NCBI GenBank assembly: GCA_900553985.1
Contig: USFW01000027.1
Coordinates: 1 to 25,746 of the forward strand
Reading direction: 5' to 3'
DNA length: 25,746 nucleotides
Origin: an uncultured Clostridium sp.
Lineage (GTDB): Bacteria > Bacillota > Clostridia > TANB77 > CAG-508
In this document: piece by piece, positions 1 through 7,301 of the stretch
How positions within the stretch are numbered: the first letter of the stretch is position 1
How the letters are laid out: the number at the start of each line of letters is the position of its first letter
Made by a program: the position numbers and the translations under genes
Notes under the pieces: generated by a model
The model's input: only the letters and a program-made list of their open reading frames with translations
Told to the model about the DNA's origin: nothing
Databases searched by the model: none

Positions 1-310
1 TTACTGGTTCAAATTCTCCTTTTCTATCTCTTGGAATTTCTAATTCAATTTCTCCCAAATTGCTTTTTACTTTTTTCTTTGTTTTACCATTTCTGTAATT
101 TTCTTTGTTTTCTTCCGTATATTCATACTTCTTATGTCCTAATTGTTCTTCCATTTCTGCTTCTAACATACTTTGTATTATTTTCCCAAATGATTTCTTT
201 AATTTACTTTCCACATCAAAAACTGTTTTTACATCTCCATTTTTTAGTATTTCTTTTACTAATTTGTTCATTGCTTCTTCTTCTGTTACATTTCTTTCTT
301 TTTCTTCCAT
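1..310 (-). CDS. IS256-family (mutator type) transposase, N-terminal 103 residues
   Basis: The reading frame starts at ATG 308-310 behind an AGGAGG ribosome binding site and stays open to the window edge, so the gene is partial. Near residue 50 the translation contains EAEMEEQLGHKKYE, followed by NYRNGKTKKKVKS and then GEIELEIPRDRKGEFEP. This is the conserved N-terminal part of IS256/Mutator transposases, in front of the DDE catalytic core (not in the window). The family performs copy-out/paste-in transposition through a circular intermediate. No frameshift is seen in the visible part. Family assignment is firm; whether the full protein is active cannot be told. Confidence 0.9.
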   Translation of the reverse strand, partial: MEEKERNVTEEEAMNKLVKEILKNGDVKTVFDVESKLKKSFGKIIQSMLEAEMEEQLGHKKYEYTEENKENYRNGKTKKKVKSNLGEIELEIPRDRKGEFEPV

Positions 311-363
311 AGAAAAATACCTCCTTGATATATTTTATATTATATCATAAAAGGTATTTTATA

Positions 364-389
364 GTTTACACAAAATTTCTTACAGTCCC
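364..389 (-). repeat. Terminal inverted repeat of the IS256-family element
   Basis: This 26-bp stretch begins GGGACTGTAAGAAATTTTGT on the minus strand and lies upstream of the transposase start. Sequences of this form are common ends of clostridial IS256-family elements. The mate repeat is outside the window, so the exact boundary is an estimate. Confidence 0.65.
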
Positions 390-433
390 ATTTACACCGA
401 ATAAAAGGAAATTAAGTTTTAAGTCACATTCAA

Positions 434-453
434 AGTGCTACACGACAAGCACT
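434..453 (-). repeat. 6-bp inverted repeat at the end of the candidate variable region
   Basis: AGTGCT and AGCACT flank an 8-nt loop and overlap the stop codon (438-440). Short hairpins just downstream of variable regions assist retrohoming in the Bordetella phage DGR. Here the placement is similar but the stem is short, so a role is only inferred. Confidence 0.35.
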
Positions 454-575
454 GAACGGAACCCGATGTGGTTGCCCGCATTGACATTAGTAACGTTCGA
501 ACCGAGCACGCCTGCACCGGAACCACTATTGCAACCGCCCCCGCGTACCACGAACGGATACGCGCTATGTCCAAT
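438..575 (-). other. Candidate DGR variable region (GC-rich 3' end of the prepilin-like gene)
   Basis: On the coding strand this encodes the last ~45 residues (SAYPFVVRGGG to the C-terminus). GC content is about 55-60 percent, against about 23 percent in the matching 3' end of the paralogue (12001-12060). Many codons in the Asn-rich tail (AAT, AGT, GGT, GTT, ACT, GTC, AAC, CAC) are what adenine mutagenesis of AAY codons would give. The tail ends in the typical IGFRS motif, where DGR variable regions usually stop near the initiation-of-homing sequence. Boundaries are estimated from composition; the defining template repeat is not visible. Confidence 0.6.
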
Positions 576-2171
576 AAGTACATAATCATTGTCCCATGCT
601 CTAGCATAATTTTGTGTTCCTTTTACTGCTTCTTGTGCTGTTTTAAACCATCCCCATGGTTGTGAATTATTTTCTGTACCTGGCGTGTATGGCGCATAGA
701 ATGAGAATGATGTTGACACTTCATTTACTCCTATTCCTTTATGTTTTGACATATTATTGTAATTTGCCTCTGTTATTCTTCTTCTTGCTTCATGATGTTT
801 TTCTTCTCTTTTATTCCAATCCCATAATTCAGATTGTGTTAATGTTGTTCCATCTCCAAGTGAAATTTTATTCGTTTTTTCTTCTTCACTTACTTCATAT
901 TTATCCCATAAGCTTTCATATGTTGGATTTATTTTTCCATTTTCAAAATATTTTACACTTCCATCTGCACTTTTTCCATAATCATTTAAATTTCCATTTC
1001 CATTATCTAAATATCCAGCAACTCTTTCCCAGTTTCCTCCACTCATATCATATATTCCTGTTACATTTCCTGTGGTACTTGCTAGTACTCCATTTGGTGT
1101 ATTGTAATTGTGAGTATCATCTGTTCTAGTATAATATCCTTCGTCTGATGCTGACTTAGGTCCTTGGCCTGTATATAAATCATACCAATGACTTCCTGAT
1201 ACTAGTGTTCCTGCCCCATTTATTTTTGGTACACTTCCATATTGGCTATAACATAAATATGCTACTGCCCCCCATTCTCTATTTTTTATTAAATGGCTAT
1301 TCGCATAATTTAATCCATATTTTTCTTTTTGTGCTCCTGCTATATCCATGCTTCTTTTTTGGCTTTCGCCTACGCTTATATATCTCCAACTTATTTTATT
1401 GGGTAAACTTTTTGATATTGTTGTTTCATCTGGTACATATTGTTGTGCTGATGATGTACTACTCCCATTCCCTACTGCTTGTCCATCTTTATTGGTTCCA
1501 CTCGCCTCAAATTTTGCTACCCATATTCCACTTAGTTGTCCTCCTCCTAAACTAAATGCTGGATGTACTATTGGTGTTGTTTTTGTGTCTACACTTTCAT
1601 TTGCTGAATATTCTTTTCCATTTTTATCTTTATTTGTATTTCCTTTTAAGAAATTTACTTCTATATTTTTCTCTCCTGCTATTCGATATGCATATCTTGG
1701 TATCCATACGTACATACTTCCTAGTTCATTTTCTTTTACTACTTGTCCTTCTTGGACTTTTCCTTCTTTATATTTTCCATCACTTAACATGATATTTGCC
1801 CATTTTTTTGTATCATCATAACTATACCATTCTGGATCATCTTTAGAACATACTACCCAATCTGTTCCATTATATTTTATTGGTATCATTCCTATTGTTA
1901 CTTTTGGGCTATTTACGTTTTTACTTTCATTATATCCTTCTTCTGACGGTACTTCACTTGTTATTCTATTTAGCAGATTTTCTAAATCTTGTTCTTCTTT
2001 TCTTTTTGCTTCCTCTGTCTTCTCTTTTGCCTGTTTTACCTGTGTTATTATTCCATTATCTCCTGTCAGCATCGCTATACTTACACCTGCTAATATTAAC
2101 AAAACTATAATTGTTATAACTAAGGAAATTAAAGTAATACCATTAGTAGAATTTTTCTTAAATTTTCTCAT
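438..2171 (-). CDS. Prepilin-like surface protein with C-type-lectin/FGE-like domain; probable DGR target
   Basis: The protein is 577 aa. I chose the ATG at 2171 because AAAGGA lies about 10 nt upstream; the in-frame ATG at 2189 lacks a good ribosome binding site. Residues 11-34 form a class III signal-like segment: Gly11 followed by ITLISLVITI and a hydrophobic helix, then TGDNGII. Serine replaces the usual pilin Glu+5. A charged, coiled-coil-like stretch follows (about 44-75). From about residue 150 onward come YVWIPRYAYRI, GIWVAKFEAS, YDMSGGNWE and a terminal RGGGCNSGSGAGVLGS ... IGFRS, as in formylglycine-generating-enzyme/C-type-lectin folds used as DGR targets. The last ~45 codons are GC-rich (33 of 60 bases at 481-540), while the rest is AT-rich, and use codons such as CGC, CCG, TCG and GCG that are rare nearby. 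Inferred role: membrane- or pilus-anchored binding protein with a diversifiable tip. No reverse transcriptase or template repeat is in the window. Confidence 0.8.
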   Translation of the reverse strand: MRKFKKNSTNGITLISLVITIIVLLILAGVSIAMLTGDNGIITQVKQAKEKTEEAKRKEEQDLENLLNRITSEVPSEEGYNESKNVNSPKVTIGMIPIKYNGTDWVVCSKDDPEWYSYDDTKKWANIMLSDGKYKEGKVQEGQVVKENELGSMYVWIPRYAYRIAGEKNIEVNFLKGNTNKDKNGKEYSANESVDTKTTPIVHPAFSLGGGQLSGIWVAKFEASGTNKDGQAVGNGSSTSSAQQYVPDETTISKSLPNKISWRYISVGESQKRSMDIAGAQKEKYGLNYANSHLIKNREWGAVAYLCYSQYGSVPKINGAGTLVSGSHWYDLYTGQGPKSASDEGYYTRTDDTHNYNTPNGVLASTTGNVTGIYDMSGGNWERVAGYLDNGNGNLNDYGKSADGSVKYFENGKINPTYESLWDKYEVSEEEKTNKISLGDGTTLTQSELWDWNKREEKHHEARRRITEANYNNMSKHKGIGVNEVSTSFSFYAPYTPGTENNSQPWGWFKTAQEAVKGTQNYARAWDNDYVLIGHSAYPFVVRGGGCNSGSGAGVLGSNVTNVNAGNHIGFRSVLVV

Positions 2172-2568
2172 TTTTATAGTTCCTTTCATTTGTTTTTATG
2201 TAAAAAATAATAAAATAAAAATTCTTTCACAATTTATATATTTTATTATATTTTCACCTTATCTAAAGTTTTTATTCTAATATACTAAATTAAAAATTAA
2301 AAATAAATTTAATGCATATTGAATAAATAAATTATATACTTTAAGCAATATTAATTCAAGACAAGATAGTAAAATATTTCTAAAATGTTGTCTTTTATTT
2401 AATCTATTACTGATATATCCCAAAAGATAGTAATAAAATCTATTATTTTACTACTATCCTTTATATATTTCTCTATTTTATTAAAGTCTCTCCATATCTT
2501 TTTTTACTTCTATTAATTTTTTTAAGTTATTTGTTATTCCCAATAAAGTCAATTCAGATAGTCTCACT
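2172..2568. other. Gene-free AT-rich intergenic region
   Basis: About 400 bp with no credible coding frame on either strand. It holds the upstream region of the prepilin-like gene and a weak terminator-like hairpin for ypeB (2425-2459). I could not call a convincing promoter because the sequence is almost entirely A and T. Confidence 0.6.
2425..2459 (-). terminator. Probable intrinsic terminator downstream of ypeB
   Basis: Arms 2425-2439 and 2445-2459 pair at 13 of 15 positions, with wobble-compatible differences, around a 5-nt loop. On the minus strand the hairpin is followed by TTTT. It lies about 110 bp beyond the ypeB stop. The stem is AT-rich, so efficiency is uncertain. Confidence 0.4.
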
Positions 2569-3942
2569 CTACATTGCCAAAGTTCCATTAGGAGTATTAG
2601 TTATTATCAAAATATCTTCCTCTCTACCATTTTCAGCATTTATATATACTAAAAACTCTCTGTCATCAACTTTTCCCTTAAACTCATAACATAAAAGTTC
2701 CGTTTTCCACTCTGTTGGAATTATTGCCATTCCTTCACTTTGAATTTCTAAGTTTTTATTTAAGTTTTTCTTAGCTTCTTCTCTTGAAATTTTTATATTA
2801 CTTACATCTCTTTGAGTATGATTATTCAAGTACCCTGTTGTTTCTATTCCCAATACCTCTCCATTGTCTAATGCCACTTTAACCTTAATTAAATCAGGAT
2901 AAGCAATTACTCCTTCTTGAGAATATGCATAATTGATTGTCATTACACCTTCTTGTTTTAAGAAATATGTTTCCTTCATATTTTTAAAACCTTTTTGCTC
3001 TAAAAATTCTATTCCTTTTTTATTTGCATCTTCACTTGAAATTATTTCTGAACTAACTTCTCTATTAGTGTTCATATATATAATATGTCCACCTTTTTTA
3101 GAAATTGAAATATTTACATTTTCATCATTGTTGTTTTTTATTGAAAAGTCATATGCTGGTATTGTAGCATTTTCTGAAAATCCTAAATTTGATATTTCTT
3201 TTATATTATCATTTCCTACAAATTCTTGTGCTATTTGTTTTGCTCTTTCTTCATCAATGTCATCTCCTGTTAATCCCTTTTTTTCATTACTTGTTAAATG
3301 TTCTGAAAAAGCACCATCATAAATCAATCCACTATATTGATGAAAATTTTCTTCTAAATTTGAAAAACTTTCTTTTGATACATTATCAACTTGTTGTGCA
3401 AATGCTACTGTTCCTTTTTTAGTTAATTCTCCCCATTTGAATCTTCCTGTATTTAAATCTTCTGATAATTGATTTAAAGTATTTTCTAATTCAACACTGT
3501 ACCCATGTAATTCTTCTAAATTTGCCAATTCATCATCTGTTAAATTTTCATTATATATATTTTTTCTTGATAATGAATAACTGTAATCACTTACTTGATT
3601 TAAAAATTTTTCTGTATTTTCTAATTCTTGGCTTTCTATTGGTAACATACTAAGATAACTTTGAGCTAAATTTGCTTCCCTCCAAAGATTAGTTAATGTC
3701 TCTGCTCCATGTTCAGATGTAGTTGATATCATTGACTTGGCTAAATAAGCTTCAACATTTTGAACATAATCTACTAATTCGTAAAATGCCATATTATATG
3801 AATTTTCTGAAGCTTGTCTATATTCTCTTTGCTTTTTGTATATAATTGCTCCTAATATAGCAACTACTATTAATAATACACATATTATACTTAACATATG
3901 TCCTTTTTTTAATCTATTTTTCCAATCTTCTAATTTATTCAA
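2569..3942 (-). CDS. ypeB: Spore germination protein YpeB
   Basis: The protein is 457 aa, the usual length for YpeB. Translation starts at TTG (3942), with AAGGA 7 nt upstream. A cytoplasmic N-terminus is followed by one membrane helix (about residues 16-36), a helical middle region, and C-terminal PepSY-type repeats (for example GHIIYMNTNREVSSE, and AYPDLIKVKVALDNGEVLGI near residue 370). YpeB is a spore inner-membrane/cortex protein needed to localise and stabilise the cortex-lytic enzyme SleB; each depends on the other. The sleB-like gene lies directly upstream on the same strand, which is the standard arrangement and supports the assignment. The 197-bp gap between them is longer than in many genomes, so a second promoter is possible. 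Confidence 0.93.
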   Translation of the reverse strand: MNKLEDWKNRLKKGHMLSIICVLLIVVAILGAIIYKKQREYRQASENSYNMAFYELVDYVQNVEAYLAKSMISTTSEHGAETLTNLWREANLAQSYLSMLPIESQELENTEKFLNQVSDYSYSLSRKNIYNENLTDDELANLEELHGYSVELENTLNQLSEDLNTGRFKWGELTKKGTVAFAQQVDNVSKESFSNLEENFHQYSGLIYDGAFSEHLTSNEKKGLTGDDIDEERAKQIAQEFVGNDNIKEISNLGFSENATIPAYDFSIKNNNDENVNISISKKGGHIIYMNTNREVSSEIISSEDANKKGIEFLEQKGFKNMKETYFLKQEGVMTINYAYSQEGVIAYPDLIKVKVALDNGEVLGIETTGYLNNHTQRDVSNIKISREEAKKNLNKNLEIQSEGMAIIPTEWKTELLCYEFKGKVDDREFLVYINAENGREEDILIITNTPNGTLAM

Positions 3943-3994
3943 AATCTTTCCTTGTATAATATAATAAAATTTAAAACTTGAGATTTACTATTTC

Positions 3995-4034
3995 ATATTT
4001 ATTGTTTTATATTTATTGTTTTACATTTATTTTT
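3995..4034. repeat. Short 14-bp tandem repeat between sleB and ypeB
   Basis: Two perfect copies of ATATTTATTGTTTT (3995-4008, 4009-4022) are followed by a degenerate third. It is probably slippage in AT-rich DNA; no function is evident. Confidence 0.6.
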
Positions 4035-4139
4035 AAAATTTAATATACTATACTTACCTTTCTCCATTAATTATTTTATTTTTACTCTAAAAATTTTGGT
4101 TTAATGGTACCTTTATCATATATTAATTTTGCTATAATT

Positions 4140-4616
4140 TTACTTACAAAATCTATGTTTTCCTATAACTTTCACTAATGGTCTTGACCAGATCCACTTG
4201 TTTGTAGCAGTGTTTGGATTAAAATAATATATACATCCTCCTGTTGGGTCCCAACCATTCATTGCATCTCTAGCAGCTTTATATACTGTTGAATTACTAT
4301 CTATTGGTTGATTTATTTGACCATCTGCTACTGCTGTAAATGCACCTTTTTGATATATTACACCTGCTATTGTATTTGGAAATTGCGAACTTTTTACCCT
4401 GTTTAATATTACTGCTCCAACAGCAACTTGTCCCTCGTATGGCTCACCTCTTGCTTCTCCATTAATAGCTCTTGCCATTAGTTGAATATCTGATGTATTT
4501 GATGATGCTGCATATGAAATGTTTGGATTGACATTTTCTTGACATATATATATTAAAGTTCCTAATATTGCTATAAGTAAAATGAAAATCATCATCGTTT
4601 TTAATATTTCTTTCAT
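4140..4616 (-). CDS. sleB: Spore cortex-lytic enzyme, SleB/CwlJ-type hydrolase
   Basis: The protein is 158 aa. Residues 7-26 form a hydrophobic N-terminal signal or anchor ending near an Ala-Ala site. The SleB catalytic domain (Hydrolase_2) follows: ARAINGEARGEPYEGQVAVG, in which Glu54 is the expected catalytic acid, then AVILNRVKSS and a C-terminal TGGCIYYFNP ... WSRP block. SleB is a lytic transglycosylase acting on muramic-lactam cortex peptidoglycan during germination. The usual N-terminal peptidoglycan-binding domain of Bacillus SleB is missing, so this is a minimal form, closer in size to CwlJ. The adjacent ypeB favours SleB. An AGGAGG lies about 14 nt before the chosen ATG, longer than ideal, so a slightly upstream non-ATG start is possible. 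Confidence 0.9.
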   Translation of the reverse strand: MKEILKTMMIFILLIAILGTLIYICQENVNPNISYAASSNTSDIQLMARAINGEARGEPYEGQVAVGAVILNRVKSSQFPNTIAGVIYQKGAFTAVADGQINQPIDSNSTVYKAARDAMNGWDPTGGCIYYFNPNTATNKWIWSRPLVKVIGKHRFCK

Positions 4617-4804
4617 CTTTAATATAATTCCCTCCTTGCTTTATTTCTCTGCATATAGCACAAATTTTAATAAAAAAATTATTTTGCAATTTTTAACATA
4701 ATTTAAATTTAAAATTTTTTGCAAAATTTCTTTTTTATTATAAATTTTTATAAATTTAATATTCTATATTAGTTTGTATTTTTTTATGATTTTTATTCCA
4801 ATTT

Positions 4805-4833
4805 TTGAATTTTTATAATTTTTATGGTAAAAT
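4805..4833 (+). promoter_or_regulatory. Sigma-A-type promoter for the glycosyltransferase gene
   Basis: TTGAAT (4805-4810), a 17-bp spacer, then TAAAAT (4828-4833), 32 bp before the start codon. An AAAGGA ribosome binding site follows. Confidence 0.65.
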
Positions 4834-4865
4834 GTTAAAAAATCCAGAAAGGAACGGAATTTTAT

Positions 4866-5999
4866 ATGAAAATTTTAATTTTTTATGCTTCATATGGAGG
4901 AGGACACTTGAAAGCTGCCGAATCAATTAATGAATGTATTTTGAATAATTATAAAGATAAAAACATTGAAGTCGAATTAATAGACTGTATGAAATATGTT
5001 AATAAAGCAATAGAAAAAATGACTACTGCCGCTTATAGGGAAATGGCAAAAAAAATGCCTTGGGCTTGGGGAAAAATATATAATGATTCCCAGAAAGGTC
5101 CTCTTGCACATATTAGTTCAAGGTCTAATAAAATAATGGCAATTAAATTACTTCGCCTTTTACGAGAAAAACAACCTGATTTAATTATTTCTACACATCC
5201 TTTTGGTAGTCAAATGTGTAGTTATTTAAAAAGAAAAAGAAAAATAAATGCAAAAATAGCTACAATTTTAACAGATTTTGCACCTCATAGTCAATGGTTA
5301 GTTGGCTCTGATTATACTGACTATTTCTTTGTAGCCCATGATAAAATGAAATCATATCTTCTTTCTCAAAATATAGAAGAAAATAAAATATTTGTTACTG
5401 GAATTCCTCTTTCTAATAAATTCCTTTGCAAGTATGATAGAAATGATGTTCTTAAAAATTTTGAGTTAAAAGATAATAAATTTAATATTTTATTTTTTGG
5501 CGGTGGAGAATTTGGACTAGGAAAAACTAGAACTGTTGAAATTTTTGAAGAGTTTTCTAAATTCGCTAAATCTAGAGATTTTCAAGTGATTGGAATTGCT
5601 GGTAAAAATGAAAAAATGAAATTGGCGTTTGAAAATATTGTTAGAGAAAATAACTGTGAGGAAAACGTAAAAGTATTAGAGTTTACTAATAAAGTTCCTG
5701 AATTGATGAGCATTTCTGATTTAGTAGTTACAAAACCAGGTGGTATGACTACTACTGAAAGTTTGGCATCAAGATTGCCAATGATTATAATCAACCCTAT
5801 TCCTGGTCAAGAAGTAGAAAATGCTGAATTTTTGGAAAGTAAAAATATTGCAATTTGGATTAGAAAAGATGATGATGTTAATGAGGTTTTAAAAAATTTA
5901 TTTGAATCTCCTACTAAACTTAAAGAAATGAAACAAAATACTAAACTTTTGGCTAATATTAATTCTACTAGGGATATTTGTGATATTTTATTAAAATAA
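4866..5999 (+). CDS. UgtP/MGDG-synthase-like glycolipid glycosyltransferase (GT28)
   Basis: The protein is 377 aa. The N-terminal MGDG-synthase domain opens with MKILIFYASYGGGHLKAAES; GGGH at 11-14 is the glycine-rich acceptor-side loop. STHPFG follows near residue 115, then the linker TGIPLS. The C-terminal half is the nucleotide-sugar domain, with LFFGGGEFGLG and VTKPGGMTTTES, the family's UDP-sugar binding signature. Relatives such as UgtP transfer glucose from UDP-glucose to diacylglycerol at the inner membrane face; others make galactolipids. The donor could come from the phosphoglucomutase and UDP-sugar pyrophosphorylase encoded further right. It is a single-gene unit, with its own promoter and a strong terminator. 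Exact sugar and acceptor cannot be read from sequence. Confidence 0.88.
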   Translation: MKILIFYASYGGGHLKAAESINECILNNYKDKNIEVELIDCMKYVNKAIEKMTTAAYREMAKKMPWAWGKIYNDSQKGPLAHISSRSNKIMAIKLLRLLREKQPDLIISTHPFGSQMCSYLKRKRKINAKIATILTDFAPHSQWLVGSDYTDYFFVAHDKMKSYLLSQNIEENKIFVTGIPLSNKFLCKYDRNDVLKNFELKDNKFNILFFGGGEFGLGKTRTVEIFEEFSKFAKSRDFQVIGIAGKNEKMKLAFENIVRENNCEENVKVLEFTNKVPELMSISDLVVTKPGGMTTTESLASRLPMIIINPIPGQEVENAEFLESKNIAIWIRKDDDVNEVLKNLFESPTKLKEMKQNTKLLANINSTRDICDILLK

Positions 6000-6020
6000 A
6001 ATTAAATACTAACTATATAT

Positions 6021-6075
6021 TAAACTTGCGAGAAAAAAGAGATTCTTTCCTTCTTCTCGCAAGTTTAGTTTTTTT
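6021..6075 (+). terminator. Strong intrinsic terminator after the glycosyltransferase gene
   Basis: A perfect 14-bp stem (6021-6034 with 6054-6067) containing CTTGCGAGAA is followed by a T-rich tract on the plus strand. Confidence 0.9.
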
Positions 6076-6152
6076 ATATCACTTTTACTTGTTGTATACG
6101 GAAAAATCCTATATATAGTCAAGATAAAAGATTATTTTTGATATACAATAAA

Positions 6153-6190
6153 AACTGCTCTTAAAAATATCTCTACTTTTAAGAACAGTT
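6153..6190 (-). terminator. Intrinsic terminator after recR
   Basis: Arms 6153-6166 and 6177-6190 pair at 13 of 14 positions. On the minus strand the hairpin is followed by TTTTTATTG. It lies 10 bp past the recR stop and ends the dnaX-ybaB-recR transcript. Confidence 0.8.
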
Positions 6191-6199
6191 CTATAAAAT

Positions 6200-6799
6200 T
6201 TAAATCTCTCTTCTTCCCTCTAACGCTTTTGTCAAAGTGATTTCGTCAGTATATTCTAAGTCTCCTCCAACAGGAATTCCATGTGCTATTCTTGTTACTT
6301 TTATTCCTAATGGCTTTATCAATTTAGATAGGTACATCGCAGTTGCCTCACCCTCAACCCTAGGGTTTGTTGCCAAAATTACTTCCTTAACTTTTCCATC
6401 CATAAGTCTAGCTAATAATTCTTTTATTTTTATATCATCTGGGCCTATACCATTCATTGGAGATATTGATCCATGTAAAACATGATATACACCTTTAAAT
6501 TCGTGTGTTTTTTCCATAGCTATAATATCTCTAACATCTTCTACTACACAAATTGATGATTCATCTCTTTTGGTATTGCTACATATTGGACAAGGGTCTG
6601 TGTCTGAAATATTATAACACTTACTACAATATTTTAAGTTCTTTTTCGCTGATAATATTGAATTTACAAATTCATTTGTTTCTTCTTCAGAACAGTTTAG
6701 CATATAGAATGCAAGTCTTGCTGCTGTTTTGTGTCCTATACTTGGTAATCTTTCAAAACTTTCTATTAATTTTTCTATTGATGGTGAATATAATGACAT
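6200..6799 (-). CDS. recR: Recombination protein RecR
   Basis: The protein is 200 aa, the usual RecR length, when started at the ATG at 6799. That ATG follows AAAGGG and gives the family-typical beginning SLYSPSIEKLIESFERLPSIG; an upstream in-frame extension has no support. Order of parts: helix-hairpin-helix (about 10-30, LPSIGHKTAARLAF), C4 zinc finger (Cys58, Cys61, Cys70, Cys73), Toprim domain (about 81-175, with VVEDVRDI) and the C-terminal THGIPVGG-like motif, here AHGIPVGGDLEYTDE. RecR works with RecO and RecF to load RecA at gaps. It sits last in the conserved dnaX-ybaB-recR order. Confidence 0.96.
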   Translation of the reverse strand: MSLYSPSIEKLIESFERLPSIGHKTAARLAFYMLNCSEEETNEFVNSILSAKKNLKYCSKCYNISDTDPCPICSNTKRDESSICVVEDVRDIIAMEKTHEFKGVYHVLHGSISPMNGIGPDDIKIKELLARLMDGKVKEVILATNPRVEGEATAMYLSKLIKPLGIKVTRIAHGIPVGGDLEYTDEITLTKALEGRREI

Positions 6800-6823
6800 G
6801 ATTTTACCCTTTCTAAATAATAC

Positions 6824-6866
6824 AAACATATTAAATTATTCTTGCTTTTAATAATTTAATATGTTT
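6824..6866. other. Perfect 17-bp hairpin between ybaB and recR
   Basis: Arms 6824-6840 and 6850-6866 are perfectly complementary around a 9-nt loop. No clean T-tract follows on the minus strand, so it may be an attenuator, a processing or stabilising element, or a weak terminator setting recR level. Confidence 0.6.
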
Positions 6867-6936
6867 CTTATTTTCTATTATTTTCTTTTACTATATCATA
6901 GCAAACAATTTATAAAAAGTAAAATAATTGCTAATT

Positions 6937-7278
6937 TTACATTAGGCCTGGAATATTAAATTTTCCTAATTGAGCTGCTTGAGCGCTATCTACTTTTCTT
7001 AATGCTTCATTTACACAAGTTAATATTAAATCTTCAAGCATTTCAACATCGTCTGGGTCTACTACATCTTTTTGTATTTTTATTTCTTTTATTACTTTTT
7101 CACCTGTTACTTTTACACTTATTGCCCCACCACCTGCTGTTGCATCAAATTCTTTTGTAGCTAATTCTGCTTGTGATTTTTCCATATCTGCTTGCATCTT
7201 TTTTGCTTCTTTCATTAAATTGTTTATATTCATTCCTCCGAATCCGCCCATTCCTGGGAATCCTCCTCTTTTTGCCAT
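6937..7278 (-). CDS. ybaB: Nucleoid-associated protein, YbaB/EbfC family
   Basis: The protein is 113 aa. A Gly/Phe/Met-rich head (RGGFPGMGGFGGMNINNLM) leads into a helical segment (KEAKKMQADMEKSQAELA) and the beta core with GGGAISVKVTGEKVIKEIKI and a C-terminal LEDLILTCVNEALRK helix. This is the YbaB/EbfC dimeric DNA-binding fold. The start at ATG 7278 has AAGGAGG in front. It follows dnaX by 23 bp on the same strand, the usual Firmicute arrangement. YbaB proteins bind DNA and are linked to nucleoid organisation and repair; the precise role is not settled. Confidence 0.95.
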   Translation of the reverse strand: MAKRGGFPGMGGFGGMNINNLMKEAKKMQADMEKSQAELATKEFDATAGGGAISVKVTGEKVIKEIKIQKDVVDPDDVEMLEDLILTCVNEALRKVDSAQAAQLGKFNIPGLM

Positions 7279-7301
7279 AATAAAATTCCTCCTTAATTTT
7301 T

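Larger units (their letters stand above)
1..389 (-). mobile_element. IS256-family insertion sequence, partial (cut by window start)
   Basis: The minus strand carries the start of a Mutator/IS256-type transposase (1-310). Upstream of it is a terminal sequence reading GGGACTGTAAGAAATTTTG and onward (364-389), typical of clostridial IS256-family inverted repeats. The element therefore seems to end at about 389. The other end lies outside the window, so target-site duplication and completeness cannot be judged. The insertion sits about 48 bp beyond the stop codon of the neighbouring prepilin-like gene, in the same orientation. Confidence 0.85.

Noticed and set aside
31..2110. Several plus-strand open frames rich in Leu, Phe and Cys
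   Set aside because: They lie opposite the transposase and prepilin-like genes, lack ribosome binding sites, and their composition is that of reversed A-rich coding DNA.
2172..2189. Upstream ATG for the prepilin-like gene
   Set aside because: It has no ribosome binding site, and the AAAGGA serving the next ATG lies inside this extension.
3995..4034. 14-bp tandem repeats as a CRISPR-like array
   Set aside because: Units are contiguous without spacers and AT-only apart from one G; no CRISPR array or cas gene is seen in the window.
4462..4689. Minus-strand frame overlapping sleB in another frame
   Set aside because: It overlaps the signal region and ribosome binding site of sleB and has no recognisable content.
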